Under the pieces are notes generated by a model. It was not told the DNA's origin, did not search any database, and saw only the letters and a program-made list of their open reading frames with translations. A stretch of DNA of 28,988 bases, from positions 1 to 28,988 of the forward strand of contig JAGCSE010000310.1 of the NCBI GenBank assembly GCA_017964325.1, given 5' to 3'. Within the stretch, counting starts at the first letter, position 1. Each line of letters opens with the position of its first letter. Positions 16,728 to 24,079 of this stretch are shown here, piece by piece. The stretch is from Victivallales bacterium (lineage in GTDB: Bacteria; Verrucomicrobiota; Lentisphaeria; Oligosphaerales; Oligosphaeraceae). Position numbers and translations under genes: made by a program.

Positions 16728-16800
16728 AACGCAATACACAAAACATTATAACAATTCTCCCAAAAATAAAACCATAACCTATTTATATAAAACACATTTT

Positions 16801-18309
16801 ATGCGAGATGTTCTCCTTGGCATAGATTTCGGCACGGGTGCCTGCAAGATCACATTGACAGACGCCGACGGCGCCGTTCTGGACACGGCGTCTGGCGAAT
16901 ATCCGTCCTCCCATCCACATCCGGGCTGGTCCGAACAGAATCCGTCCGACTGGTGGGATGCGATGGTCGCCGCCCTTGCGCAGTTGCAAGCCAGACCGTC
17001 CTGGAAAAACGGTCGTCTTGCCGCGCTTGCCATGGACTCCTACACCCACGGCGCAGTCCTCCTGGACGAACAGCTCCACGTCATCCGCCCGACCATCATT
17101 TGGACAGACCAACGTTCAACCGCTGAATGCCAGTCACTTAAGCAGCATTCGGATTTGATTTTCAAGACGGCGGGCCAAATGCCGACTCCTACATGGACGC
17201 TTCCGCAAATCCTCTGGCTCTGGAACAACGAGCCCGACAACATGCGCCGCGTCTATCGCATCTCCTTCGTAAAGGACTACATACGCTATCTGCTGACAGG
17301 CCGTTTTGCGACAGACCGAATCGAATGCCAAGGCACGCTTTTCAACGACATGGCGCACGATGACTGGTCGCCCGACCTTCTCACCCTCGCGAACATCAAA
17401 CGCGAATGGCTGCCCGACATCGGCGACATCACGGAAATCGCAGGCCATGTCACGGCAGAGGCCGCCCGTCAAACGGGGCTTCCGGAGGGAACGCCCGTCG
17501 TCATGGGCACAAGTGATTCCGCTGTAGAAGATTATGCCGCAGGAGCCGTCCATCCGGGACAATGCATCATCAAGCTGGCGACGGCAGGCAATGTCAATGT
17601 CATGACGGCGGAGGCACATCCGCATCCCGCCACGCTGACGTATGCACATGTCGTTCCAGGCATGTACTATACGGTTACGGCTACGAACGCCGCCGCCATT
17701 TGCCAACGTTGGTTCCGCGAACTCTGCTGCGGCGAAGAAAAGCTTGAAGCCGAGCGAACAGGCGTAAACGTCTATGAAATCATCAACAAACAGGCCGAAC
17801 AATCGCCGCCCGGCTCCAACGGCGTCATGTTCCATCCATATCTTTCGGGCGAACGCTCCCCCTACTGGGACGCCAATCTGCGCGGCTCGTTCACCGGTCT
17901 CAGCATGGGCACCACGAAAGGCGATCTAGCCCGCGCCCTGCTGGAAGGCGTCGCCTATTCATTGAAGGATTGCCATCGTACCATTGAGGAGATGCAACTC
18001 CCTGTCACGGAATATATTCTGATTGGCGGCGGCGCAAAGAGCCCGCTCTGGAGCCGCATCATCTGCGACCTTTTCCAAGCTCCGACGACCGTCCCTTCCT
18101 CTTGCGATGCATCATTCGGCTCCGCCCTGCTCGCAGGCGTCGGCGTCGGTCTCTTCCCAGACGCGAGGCAGGCCATTTCCACGGCGTTGAGAATCGACCG
18201 CACACTTCAACCGGATACGTCCATGTCCGCATTCTACGAACGCCAATTCAAAATCTACCGCCAAATCCACGACGCGCTCGCCCCCGTCTATTCACAGATT
18301 AGCAGCTGA
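16801..18309 (+). CDS. FGGY-family carbohydrate kinase, xylulokinase-like
   Basis: A 502-residue two-domain kinase, normal FGGY length. The N-terminus shows the phosphate-binding strand GIDFGTGACK (7-16). Substrate-side MDSYTHGAVL and IWTDQRS (100-106) resemble XylB, and Asp239 in GTSDSAVEDYAAGAV is the catalytic base. The C-terminal half has YLSGERSPYWDANLRG and the adenosine motif IGGGAKSPLW. Xylulose is the likely substrate class, but other ketoses or polyols are possible. An apparent GTG-initiated extension back to 16672 would translate the GC-rich repeat and is rejected. The chosen ATG lacks a clear ribosome site and is preceded by A/T-rich sequence that could hold a separate promoter. 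Confidence 0.9.
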   Translation: MRDVLLGIDFGTGACKITLTDADGAVLDTASGEYPSSHPHPGWSEQNPSDWWDAMVAALAQLQARPSWKNGRLAALAMDSYTHGAVLLDEQLHVIRPTIIWTDQRSTAECQSLKQHSDLIFKTAGQMPTPTWTLPQILWLWNNEPDNMRRVYRISFVKDYIRYLLTGRFATDRIECQGTLFNDMAHDDWSPDLLTLANIKREWLPDIGDITEIAGHVTAEAARQTGLPEGTPVVMGTSDSAVEDYAAGAVHPGQCIIKLATAGNVNVMTAEAHPHPATLTYAHVVPGMYYTVTATNAAAICQRWFRELCCGEEKLEAERTGVNVYEIINKQAEQSPPGSNGVMFHPYLSGERSPYWDANLRGSFTGLSMGTTKGDLARALLEGVAYSLKDCHRTIEEMQLPVTEYILIGGGAKSPLWSRIICDLFQAPTTVPSSCDASFGSALLAGVGVGLFPDARQAISTALRIDRTLQPDTSMSAFYERQFKIYRQIHDALAPVYSQISS

Positions 18310-18348
18310 TTATTTTATATAATGTAAACAATCAAAGGAACATCCAAC

Positions 18349-19173
18349 ATGAACTTTCCAGAAAAACTTGAAGATTTCCGCTGTGTCACCGCTTTGACGC
18401 CGACCGTTTGCACGCTCATCGGCGCACGAATTCCCGCACAATGCGAAGACACGCCACTGGACGCTGTCATCACTGAAGCCGAAAAGAAGCTCAACGGCGA
18501 AAAAGTTGAAAAAATGTTGATTTTCGCTCCCGACGCCTGTGGCATTCATCTGTGGGAACGCTATCCCGAAAAACTCGCCAAAGTGGAAGCCGTTGCGCCT
18601 ATCCGCGTGCCGACGAAAGTCGTCATGCCGTCGGTCACGCCCGTCTGCTTCGCGTCCATGTACTCGGGAGCCACGCCCGCCATCCACGGCATCCAGAAAT
18701 ATGAACGCCCCATTCTCACCGTCGAAACCATTTTCAACACATTCCCCGAAGCCAAGAAGAAGACAGGCATCTGCGCTGTAAACCAGTGCAGCATCGACCT
18801 TATCTTCCGCAAACGCCCCGTGACTTACTGCTCCGTCAGGAGTGACGCGGAGGCCGTCCAATTCTCGCAGTTCCTCATGCAGAATCCATCCTACGACGTG
18901 GTTTTGAACTACGCAACAGATTACGACCACATTATGCACGCCACAGGCCCGTTTGCAGACGAAGCCATCGGCGCATTGGACCGCAACATCGCCGCCTTCC
19001 AGCAGTTCTCCGCATGGATTGACGAATATTGGGGCAATTACAACCGCCTTCTCGTCTGGTGCCCTGACCACGGCGCCCACGAATCCTCCCCGGGCCATGG
19101 TTCACACGGCACCGATATGCCGGAAGACCTGCTCGTCTATCATTTCTACTCCATCCGCGCGAAGAACAAATAA
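18349..19173 (+). CDS. Alkaline-phosphatase-superfamily hydrolase (nucleotide pyrophosphatase/phosphodiesterase type)
   Basis: A compact 274-residue metal-dependent phosphohydrolase. The superfamily's metal and nucleophile residues can be placed: Asp62 (APDACG), nucleophile Thr97 in PSVTPVCFAS followed by SGATPAIHGI, Asp193/His197 in TDYDHIMHATGP, Asp240-His241 (PDHG) and His250/His253 in GHGSHG. This suggests a phosphomonoester or phosphodiester hydrolase; the substrate is unknown. There is no signal peptide, so it acts in the cytoplasm, which is unusual for phosphatases of this type. An AAAGGA site precedes the ATG. It is the last gene of the carbohydrate operon, 39 bases after the FGGY kinase. 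Confidence 0.85.
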   Translation: MNFPEKLEDFRCVTALTPTVCTLIGARIPAQCEDTPLDAVITEAEKKLNGEKVEKMLIFAPDACGIHLWERYPEKLAKVEAVAPIRVPTKVVMPSVTPVCFASMYSGATPAIHGIQKYERPILTVETIFNTFPEAKKKTGICAVNQCSIDLIFRKRPVTYCSVRSDAEAVQFSQFLMQNPSYDVVLNYATDYDHIMHATGPFADEAIGALDRNIAAFQQFSAWIDEYWGNYNRLLVWCPDHGAHESSPGHGSHGTDMPEDLLVYHFYSIRAKNK

Positions 19174-19193
19174 TCTTTCACATTGCGAGGGAG

Positions 19194-19302
19194 GGCGGTC
19201 GCACTCTGTACGACCGCCACGCCGTAAGGTGCGGCATTGTATTCCCTTTTGCAATATCCGATGAAGATTGCGCTTTGCGCAATCGGTCGCACAGAGTGCG
19301 CC
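19194..19302. repeat. Palindrome cluster in the spacer after the carbohydrate operon
   Basis: The 138-base spacer between convergent genes holds three hairpins: GGCGGTCG/CGACCGCC (19194-19201 with 19211-19218), GATTGCGC/GCGCAATC (19266-19273 with 19277-19284, loop TTT), and an imperfect GGTCGCAC/GTGCGCC (19285-19302). CGCACTCTGT (19200-19209) recurs inverted as ACAGAGTGCG (19291-19300), so the outer parts can also pair with each other. It has no T tract, and looks like a mobile intergenic repeat (REP/MITE-like) more than a simple terminator, though it may also stop transcription. Confidence 0.75.
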
Positions 19303-19311
19303 ACTCCCACA

Positions 19312-19989
19312 TCATTCCGAAACAATGACATCGCGAATGCCGCGGCAGCTCGGATACTGGGTGCATCCCCAGAACTGCTGCCCTGCATTCGCACCGTTCT
19401 TCGCCGTCCGCAGACGCATCGCCGCCCCGCAAATCGGGCATTTCGGCGACTCGACGGCTTCTGGATTCATCCCGCGGCGTTTTGCCTCCTCCATCTCCTC
19501 CACCAACCGTTTCTGCTCCTGCCGCACAAGCCTTGCAGTCCGTTCAGTCAACACAAGAAGACTGTTCAATGCCACGGCTTCATCCTTTGACGACAGCCAC
19601 TTGCCAAAGCGTTCCCTCTCTTTGGCAAGATGGCTTCCGAACTCCGCCATGACATCCAGCCCCAATTCAAACGAGGCAGGATGCAATTTCGACAGTTTGA
19701 GATACGACGAATCCTCCTCCGACCATATCTCGTATCCCGCCTCCAGCATCGTCAGTTCTGTTTCATTTGCCAGCCGCATCAGCAGCTCCCCTGCCCGTTC
19801 CAAATGCCGTTTCATCTGTTCATGACGAATCTCCTCCCACTCTCCCGCCGCCATCAAGCAAAAGCGGGCCTCGATGGCATATTCATGAATCTTCCCGCCA
19901 AAACGGGAGCTTCCCATGCACAGCAACGTCCCCAACACAAACCATTCCCGTTGACGATACGTTTTCCTTTCCATTTCAACCTGTTCCAT
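19312..19989 (-). CDS. Uncharacterised helical protein with C-terminal topoisomerase-type zinc finger
   Basis: A protein of about 225 residues. The first 170 residues are mostly helical, with no domain I recognise; there is no signal peptide or membrane helix. Residues from about 185 form a C4 zinc ribbon of the type found at the end of type IA topoisomerases: CPICG, then FWGC and a final SCRG, four cysteines in all. That ribbon usually binds single-stranded DNA. The start is uncertain: ATG codons at 19989 and 19974 both lack a strong ribosome site, and a TTG at 20004 is also possible. It stands alone, convergent with the carbohydrate operon. Confidence 0.7.
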   Translation of the reverse strand: MEQVEMERKTYRQREWFVLGTLLCMGSSRFGGKIHEYAIEARFCLMAAGEWEEIRHEQMKRHLERAGELLMRLANETELTMLEAGYEIWSEEDSSYLKLSKLHPASFELGLDVMAEFGSHLAKERERFGKWLSSKDEAVALNSLLVLTERTARLVRQEQKRLVEEMEEAKRRGMNPEAVESPKCPICGAAMRLRTAKNGANAGQQFWGCTQYPSCRGIRDVIVSE

Positions 19990-20080
19990 TGTCTTATCTT
20001 GCAACTTGCCTAAGCTTTTTAGCCATCACACGACATACAATACTCCATCATTAGAATATTTCAATCTAAAATATTAAATG

Positions 20081-20140
20081 TCATATACTATCATATAGAA
20101 TCATAATAAATCATAGACAATCATCAAGAATCATCACCAC
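20081..20140 (+). repeat. Six-fold degenerate 10-bp repeat beginning TCAT
   Basis: TCAT occurs at 20081, 20091, 20101, 20111, 20121 and 20131, exactly every 10 bases, with A/T-rich filler in each unit. The array ends at the AGGAG ribosome site of the glcD-like gene. A further imperfect inverted repeat (AATATT at 20055 and 20070) lies just upstream. Exact 10-base phasing matches one helix turn, so curvature or a repeated protein site is possible. Confidence 0.85.
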
Positions 20141-20152
20141 AGGAGCGCATTT

Positions 20153-21595
20153 ATGCTGCCCAACAGCAATCTCTACCCTCACCACATGATAAAGAGCGAG
20201 TTGTCGTGGATTGTCGGAAAAGACTATGTCCAATCCGACGATTCGCAGAAGCTCGGCCATTCCATCGACTACTACTGGGTTCCCGAAGTCTGGCATGACC
20301 GCGGACAGACAATGTCGGCTCCTGATTTCGTCGTCCAGCCCGCCAATGCGAAAGAAGTCTCTGAAATCCTGAAGCTTGCGAATACATACCATATTCCCGT
20401 CACGCCATGGGGCGGCGGTTCGGGCTCGCAAGGCGGTGCCCTTCCTATCTACGGCGGCATCATTTTGGACACGAAACGGATGAACAAAGTCATCGAAATC
20501 GATCCAATCTCCATGACGGCCACCGCCGAAACGGGTATCATCGCACAGCATCTCGAATGGGAGGTCAACAAGGCGGGATTCTCCACGATGCACTTTCCCG
20601 CCTCCATCGCATGCGCGACGCTCGGCGGCTTCATCGCACATCGCGGTACTGGCGTTTTATCAACAAAATACGGCAAAATCGAAGACATGGTCATGTCGCT
20701 CGAAGTCGTGACACCAACGGGCGAAATCATCAATACGCTTCCCGTCCCGCGCCACGCCTCCGGGCCAGATTTGACGCAGATGTTCCTCGGCTCCGAAGGC
20801 ACGCTCGGCGTCGTCACCAAGGCGACCATCAAAATTCATCCCATCCCCGAATCGCGCCGTTTCCACGCGTTCCTTTTCAAGGATATGCACGACGCCATGA
20901 TGGCGGGCGCGAAAATCATGACATCTCGCCTACAGCCCTGCGCCGTACGTCTTTACGACAACACGGAGACCGCCAAGCTCATCAAACGCGTGCTCGGAAT
21001 CGACCGAAACGGCTCCTATCTCGTCTTCGGATTCGACGGACCGACGGAAATCGTTGATATCCAGCTTTCTCGCGCCTGCGACATCTGCAAGCAAACCGCC
21101 ACGGAGGATCTCGGCGCGGAGTCGGGCGAGTCATGGTGGAACAACCGCTACAAGTTCTTCTACCCGCCGTATATGTTCCAACTGCCTCAGGCATTCGGCA
21201 CACTGGACACTGTCGCGACGTTCTCCAAAATTGAAAACGTCTATTGGGGAATGCAGAAAGCAGTGAAAGACAACTTTCCAGAAGCGACGTTCATCGGCCA
21301 TTTCTCCCATTGGTATGACTGGGGCTGCATGCTGTATGCACGCTTCATCATCGAAAATCCACCGCAGGACGCCGCGGAAGCGGTCGCCCTCTACAATGCT
21401 GTGTGGGACGTCGCCATCCGCGCCGCCATCCGCAACGGCGGCGTCATCAACGAACACCACGGCGTCGGCCTCAAGCTCGGGCGCATGATGAAGGAGCTTT
21501 ACGGCCCCGCGTTCGGCGTGCTCGAAGGAATCAAGAAGTCATTGGATCCCAACAACATCATGAACCCAGGCAAGATGGGTTTCATGGGCTGCTGA
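20153..21595 (+). CDS. FAD-linked oxidase, GlcD / alkyl-DHAP synthase-like
   Basis: A 480-residue flavoprotein of the VAO/PCMH type. The FAD-binding domain shows GGGSGSQGG (87-95), the ATLGGFIAHRGTG stretch and LGSEGTLGVVTKATIKIHP. The cap domain follows, and the C-terminus carries NEHHGVG (about 433-439) and the terminal NPGKMGF motif. Family members oxidise 2-hydroxyacids such as glycolate or D-lactate, or make alkyl-DHAP; HHGVG is shared by several of these. The following gene encodes a GlcF-like partner, which favours 2-hydroxyacid oxidation. An AGGAG site lies 8 bases before the ATG. First gene of a four-gene operon. Confidence 0.9.
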   Translation: MLPNSNLYPHHMIKSELSWIVGKDYVQSDDSQKLGHSIDYYWVPEVWHDRGQTMSAPDFVVQPANAKEVSEILKLANTYHIPVTPWGGGSGSQGGALPIYGGIILDTKRMNKVIEIDPISMTATAETGIIAQHLEWEVNKAGFSTMHFPASIACATLGGFIAHRGTGVLSTKYGKIEDMVMSLEVVTPTGEIINTLPVPRHASGPDLTQMFLGSEGTLGVVTKATIKIHPIPESRRFHAFLFKDMHDAMMAGAKIMTSRLQPCAVRLYDNTETAKLIKRVLGIDRNGSYLVFGFDGPTEIVDIQLSRACDICKQTATEDLGAESGESWWNNRYKFFYPPYMFQLPQAFGTLDTVATFSKIENVYWGMQKAVKDNFPEATFIGHFSHWYDWGCMLYARFIIENPPQDAAEAVALYNAVWDVAIRAAIRNGGVINEHHGVGLKLGRMMKELYGPAFGVLEGIKKSLDPNNIMNPGKMGFMGC

Positions 21596-21611
21596 CAAGG
21601 AGGGAGTTACC

Positions 21612-22616
21612 ATGAATATAGAAAAATATCTCGATGTCATCAACGCCTGCCGTTTCTGCTTCATGTGCAGGCACTTATCTCCTCTCGCCATCGTCTCCGG
21701 CAAAGAGTCGGACACGCCGCGTGGACACGCCCTGATCGCCGATTTGGTTCGCATGAACCACGAAAACATCAAAAACGCCGATTTCGTCGAATCCATCTAC
21801 CAGGCCGACCTCTCCGCCGCCTGCCTCACACACTGCGTGTCGCACTACGACGAGGCTAATCTACTGCTGGCCCTCCGCCGCGACATCGTCGAAGCGGGAG
21901 CCGAACCGCAAGCGGTCAAGGCGTTTGCCGAACAGCTAAAGAACGTCTCCTTCAAGCTTTACGGCACAGGTTCGTTCCTATACTACAATCATCCGCTTAT
22001 CCAATTGCATTGTCCAGAAATCGCCGACGTATTCAACAAAATCGCTCCCGAACATCTTGTAATTTCAGGTGGCGACTGTGGCAAGGCGTTGCAGATTATC
22101 GGTTATGAAAATGAGTCGCAGGAGGTCGCCAGTCTCTTTGTAAAGGCCGTCAAACAGGCAAAATGCGACACGATTGTCATCCCACATCCTGCCGTCTATG
22201 ATTTCATCAAGGCCAACAATCTGCTGCCAGACATGAAAGTCCTCACCACGGCGGAATATCTTCTCACGCTTGACCTTCCGTCGAAAAAAGGAACCATCTC
22301 TTTCATCGACTCCGATTTCCTCAAAAACTACCAGAAGAACAACGCACCGCGTCGCCTTCTGGAGAAGCTCGGTTATACAATTAAAGAATTTGGCATCACG
22401 GAGGAGGAATCCTACGCCTGCGGCGAAGGCGCGATGACCATGCTGCAGCTCTATCCTGAAAACGTTGCCAAACTGGTCGCCCGCGTGGCGGCATTCGCTG
22501 AACGCTATGACGCTGGAACCATCGTCACGGCATCGCCTTACACGAAAGTCGCGCTCAAGACGTATGCGCCGCAACTGAAGGTCCTTTCTCTCGAAGAAGC
22601 CGTACTTGAAGCCTAA
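21612..22616 (+). CDS. GlcF-like (Fe-S) oxidoreductase subunit with degenerate cluster ligands
   Basis: A 334-residue protein with the layout of GlcF-type partners: two N-terminal ferredoxin sites and two CCG-type domains. Site 1 has Cys13, Cys16 and Cys19, but the fourth position is Ser23. Site 2, expected as C-x2-C-x2-C-x3-C, keeps only Cys71 and Cys75, with Ala65 and Ser68 in the first two places. The CCG motifs read DCG (in SGGDCGKALQ) and ACG (in YACGEGAM). Reading is open and uninterrupted, so this is a working gene that has probably lost normal [4Fe-4S] binding. A strong AAGGAGG site lies 16 bases after the flavoprotein gene, so the two probably form a complex. Confidence 0.82.
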   Translation: MNIEKYLDVINACRFCFMCRHLSPLAIVSGKESDTPRGHALIADLVRMNHENIKNADFVESIYQADLSAACLTHCVSHYDEANLLLALRRDIVEAGAEPQAVKAFAEQLKNVSFKLYGTGSFLYYNHPLIQLHCPEIADVFNKIAPEHLVISGGDCGKALQIIGYENESQEVASLFVKAVKQAKCDTIVIPHPAVYDFIKANNLLPDMKVLTTAEYLLTLDLPSKKGTISFIDSDFLKNYQKNNAPRRLLEKLGYTIKEFGITEEESYACGEGAMTMLQLYPENVAKLVARVAAFAERYDAGTIVTASPYTKVALKTYAPQLKVLSLEEAVLEA

Positions 22617-22643
22617 TATTTCAAAATAAGGAGATTACAAAAG

Positions 22644-23207
22644 ATGAGCAAGAAAATCGCCGTTTTTCTGGCCCCTGGATTTGAGGAAATCGAGGCACTC
22701 GCGACAGTAGATGTCCTCCGCCGTGCAGGACTTAATGTCGTCACCGCTGCCGCTGGCGGCTCAAAGACGCTGCAAGTGGCTGGCGCACACAATATTCCAG
22801 TCATCGCAGATGTCTTCGCAAAGGATTTGAACGCTTCTGATTTGATGCTGACAATCTGCCCTGGCGGCCTTCCCGGCGCGACCAATCTGCGGGACGATCC
22901 CGTCGTCACCAAACTGATTGCCGACGTGTTCAACGCAGGCAACTATGCGGCCGCAATCTGCGCCGCGCCAATCGTTCTCAACGCGGCAGGACTGCTGAAA
23001 GACCGTAAATACACGTGCTATCCGTCATTTGAGAAGCAAATCAATCCAGCGAACTACACGGCGAAACGTGTGCAGGTCGATGGCAAAGTCATCACCGCCT
23101 GCGGCCCAGGCGCCTCGTTGGAATTCGCCTACGAAATCCTCCGCCAGCTCGGCATGGCAGATGTCGCTGCGAAAGTGAAAGACGGAATGCTCGCTACACA
23201 AGGTTGA
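22644..23207 (+). CDS. DJ-1/PfpI family protein (YajL/Park7-like)
   Basis: A 187-residue single-domain protein of normal DJ-1 length. The reactive cysteine is Cys106 in AAICAAPIVL, and the supporting glutamate is Glu15 in PGFEEIE. ICPGGLPGATNL is the usual turn before it. Family members act as glyoxalase III/deglycase-like or chaperone-like proteins handling reactive carbonyls; which applies is not shown. AAGGAGA precedes the ATG, 27 bases after the GlcF-like gene. Its place between 2-hydroxyacid oxidation and acetolactate decarboxylation fits detoxification of 2-oxo aldehydes, but that is inference. Confidence 0.93.
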   Translation: MSKKIAVFLAPGFEEIEALATVDVLRRAGLNVVTAAAGGSKTLQVAGAHNIPVIADVFAKDLNASDLMLTICPGGLPGATNLRDDPVVTKLIADVFNAGNYAAAICAAPIVLNAAGLLKDRKYTCYPSFEKQINPANYTAKRVQVDGKVITACGPGASLEFAYEILRQLGMADVAAKVKDGMLATQG

Positions 23208-23210
23208 TCT

Positions 23211-23936
23211 ATGATAGATACAAAACGGATAACATTCACACAGATTTCATTGTTCAGCATTCTGCTCGTAGGTCGCTATGGCGGAGTCACTTCCGTTGCC
23301 GACGTCAAGAAGCTTGGCAATATGGCGATTGCGACCATGGACCGTCTTGACGGCGAAATGCAAATGATCGACGGCATCGTCTATCAGGCTTGTTCAGATG
23401 GCCATGTCTATCTGCCAGAAGACGACGCAACGATTCCATTTGGCACGATTGCCAATTTTCATGCGGAAAAGAGCTTGAAAATCTGTGAGATTACGAGTTA
23501 TGAAGCATTTGAAGAACAGATGGCGACATACTGCCCCATGGAAAACATTCCGCTGGCGATCCATTTTACAGGAGCTTTCAAGCGGATGAAAGTCCGTGCC
23601 GTTGCACGACAGGAACATGACGGCGTGGGATTGGCAGAAGCGGCAAAAAACGAGGCGGTTTTCGATTTGCAAGATACGTCAGGCGACTTGATTGGCTTCC
23701 GACTGCCTGGCTACGTCAAAGGAGTCAACGCCCCCGGCTGGCATCTGCATTTTGTCGATGCGGAACGCCGTCATGGCGGCCATGTCGTCAATTTTTCATT
23801 GACTGAAGGCGAATTGCGCTTCTGCCATGCCAACGATTTCCAAATACGCCTGCCCGACGATCCCGCCGTCCTTTCCGGACTTAATCTCGCCCGCGACTGG
23901 AGTTCGGATTTGAAAAAAGCGGAAGCGGAACGGTGA
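23211..23936 (+). CDS. budA: Alpha-acetolactate decarboxylase
   Basis: A 241-residue enzyme that converts (S)-2-acetolactate to (R)-acetoin. The zinc ligands are His178, His180 and His191 (GWHLHFVDAERRHGGH), with the spacing 2 and 11 known from the Bacillus brevis enzyme. LDGEM (46-50) and GFRLPGYVKGVNAPGW match the family. The N-terminus (ITFTQISLFSILLVGRYGGVTSV) fits the usual start region. The ATG lies 3 bases after the DJ-1 stop, with AAGG upstream, so it belongs to the operon. The usual partner acetolactate synthase (budB/alsS) is not in this window. Confidence 0.93.
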   Translation: MIDTKRITFTQISLFSILLVGRYGGVTSVADVKKLGNMAIATMDRLDGEMQMIDGIVYQACSDGHVYLPEDDATIPFGTIANFHAEKSLKICEITSYEAFEEQMATYCPMENIPLAIHFTGAFKRMKVRAVARQEHDGVGLAEAAKNEAVFDLQDTSGDLIGFRLPGYVKGVNAPGWHLHFVDAERRHGGHVVNFSLTEGELRFCHANDFQIRLPDDPAVLSGLNLARDWSSDLKKAEAER

Positions 23937-23988
23937 TGGATGTCATCACGCTGTGAAGCCCGTAGAACGATGGCTCAAACAGCCTTTC

Positions 23989-24008
23989 TTTTGCAGTACA
24001 CTGCAAAA
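23989..24008. promoter_or_regulatory. Operator-like dyad 1 upstream of the DUF4143 ATPase
   Basis: A perfect 9-bp inverted repeat with a 2-base centre: TTTTGCAGT-AC-ACTGCAAAA. Its centre lies 31 bases, about three helix turns, upstream of the centre of a second near-identical dyad. Confidence 0.7.
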
Positions 24009-24019
24009 AATCATTGAAG

Positions 24020-24039
24020 ATTTGCAATACACTGCAAAT
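24020..24039. promoter_or_regulatory. Operator-like dyad 2 overlapping the ATPase promoter
   Basis: ATTTGCAAT-AC-ACTGCAAAT is the same dyad with one mismatched pair. It covers the -35 box and most of the spacer of the promoter at 24022-24049, the position expected for a repressor site. Confidence 0.7.
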
Positions 24040-24049
24040 GTCGTATAGT
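24022..24049 (+). promoter_or_regulatory. Promoter of the DUF4143 ATPase gene
   Basis: TTGCAA (24022-24027) and TATAGT (24044-24049) are 16 bases apart, 30 bases before the chosen ATG. The -35 sits inside dyad 2. Confidence 0.55.
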
Positions 24050-24079
24050 ATGAAATGTCCCAAAACAGGAGATAACACC

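Noticed and set aside
16672..16800. 43-codon N-terminal extension of the FGGY kinase
   Set aside because: It begins with GTG at the iolB stop and translates the GC-rich repeat; FGGY kinases start at the phosphate-binding strand.
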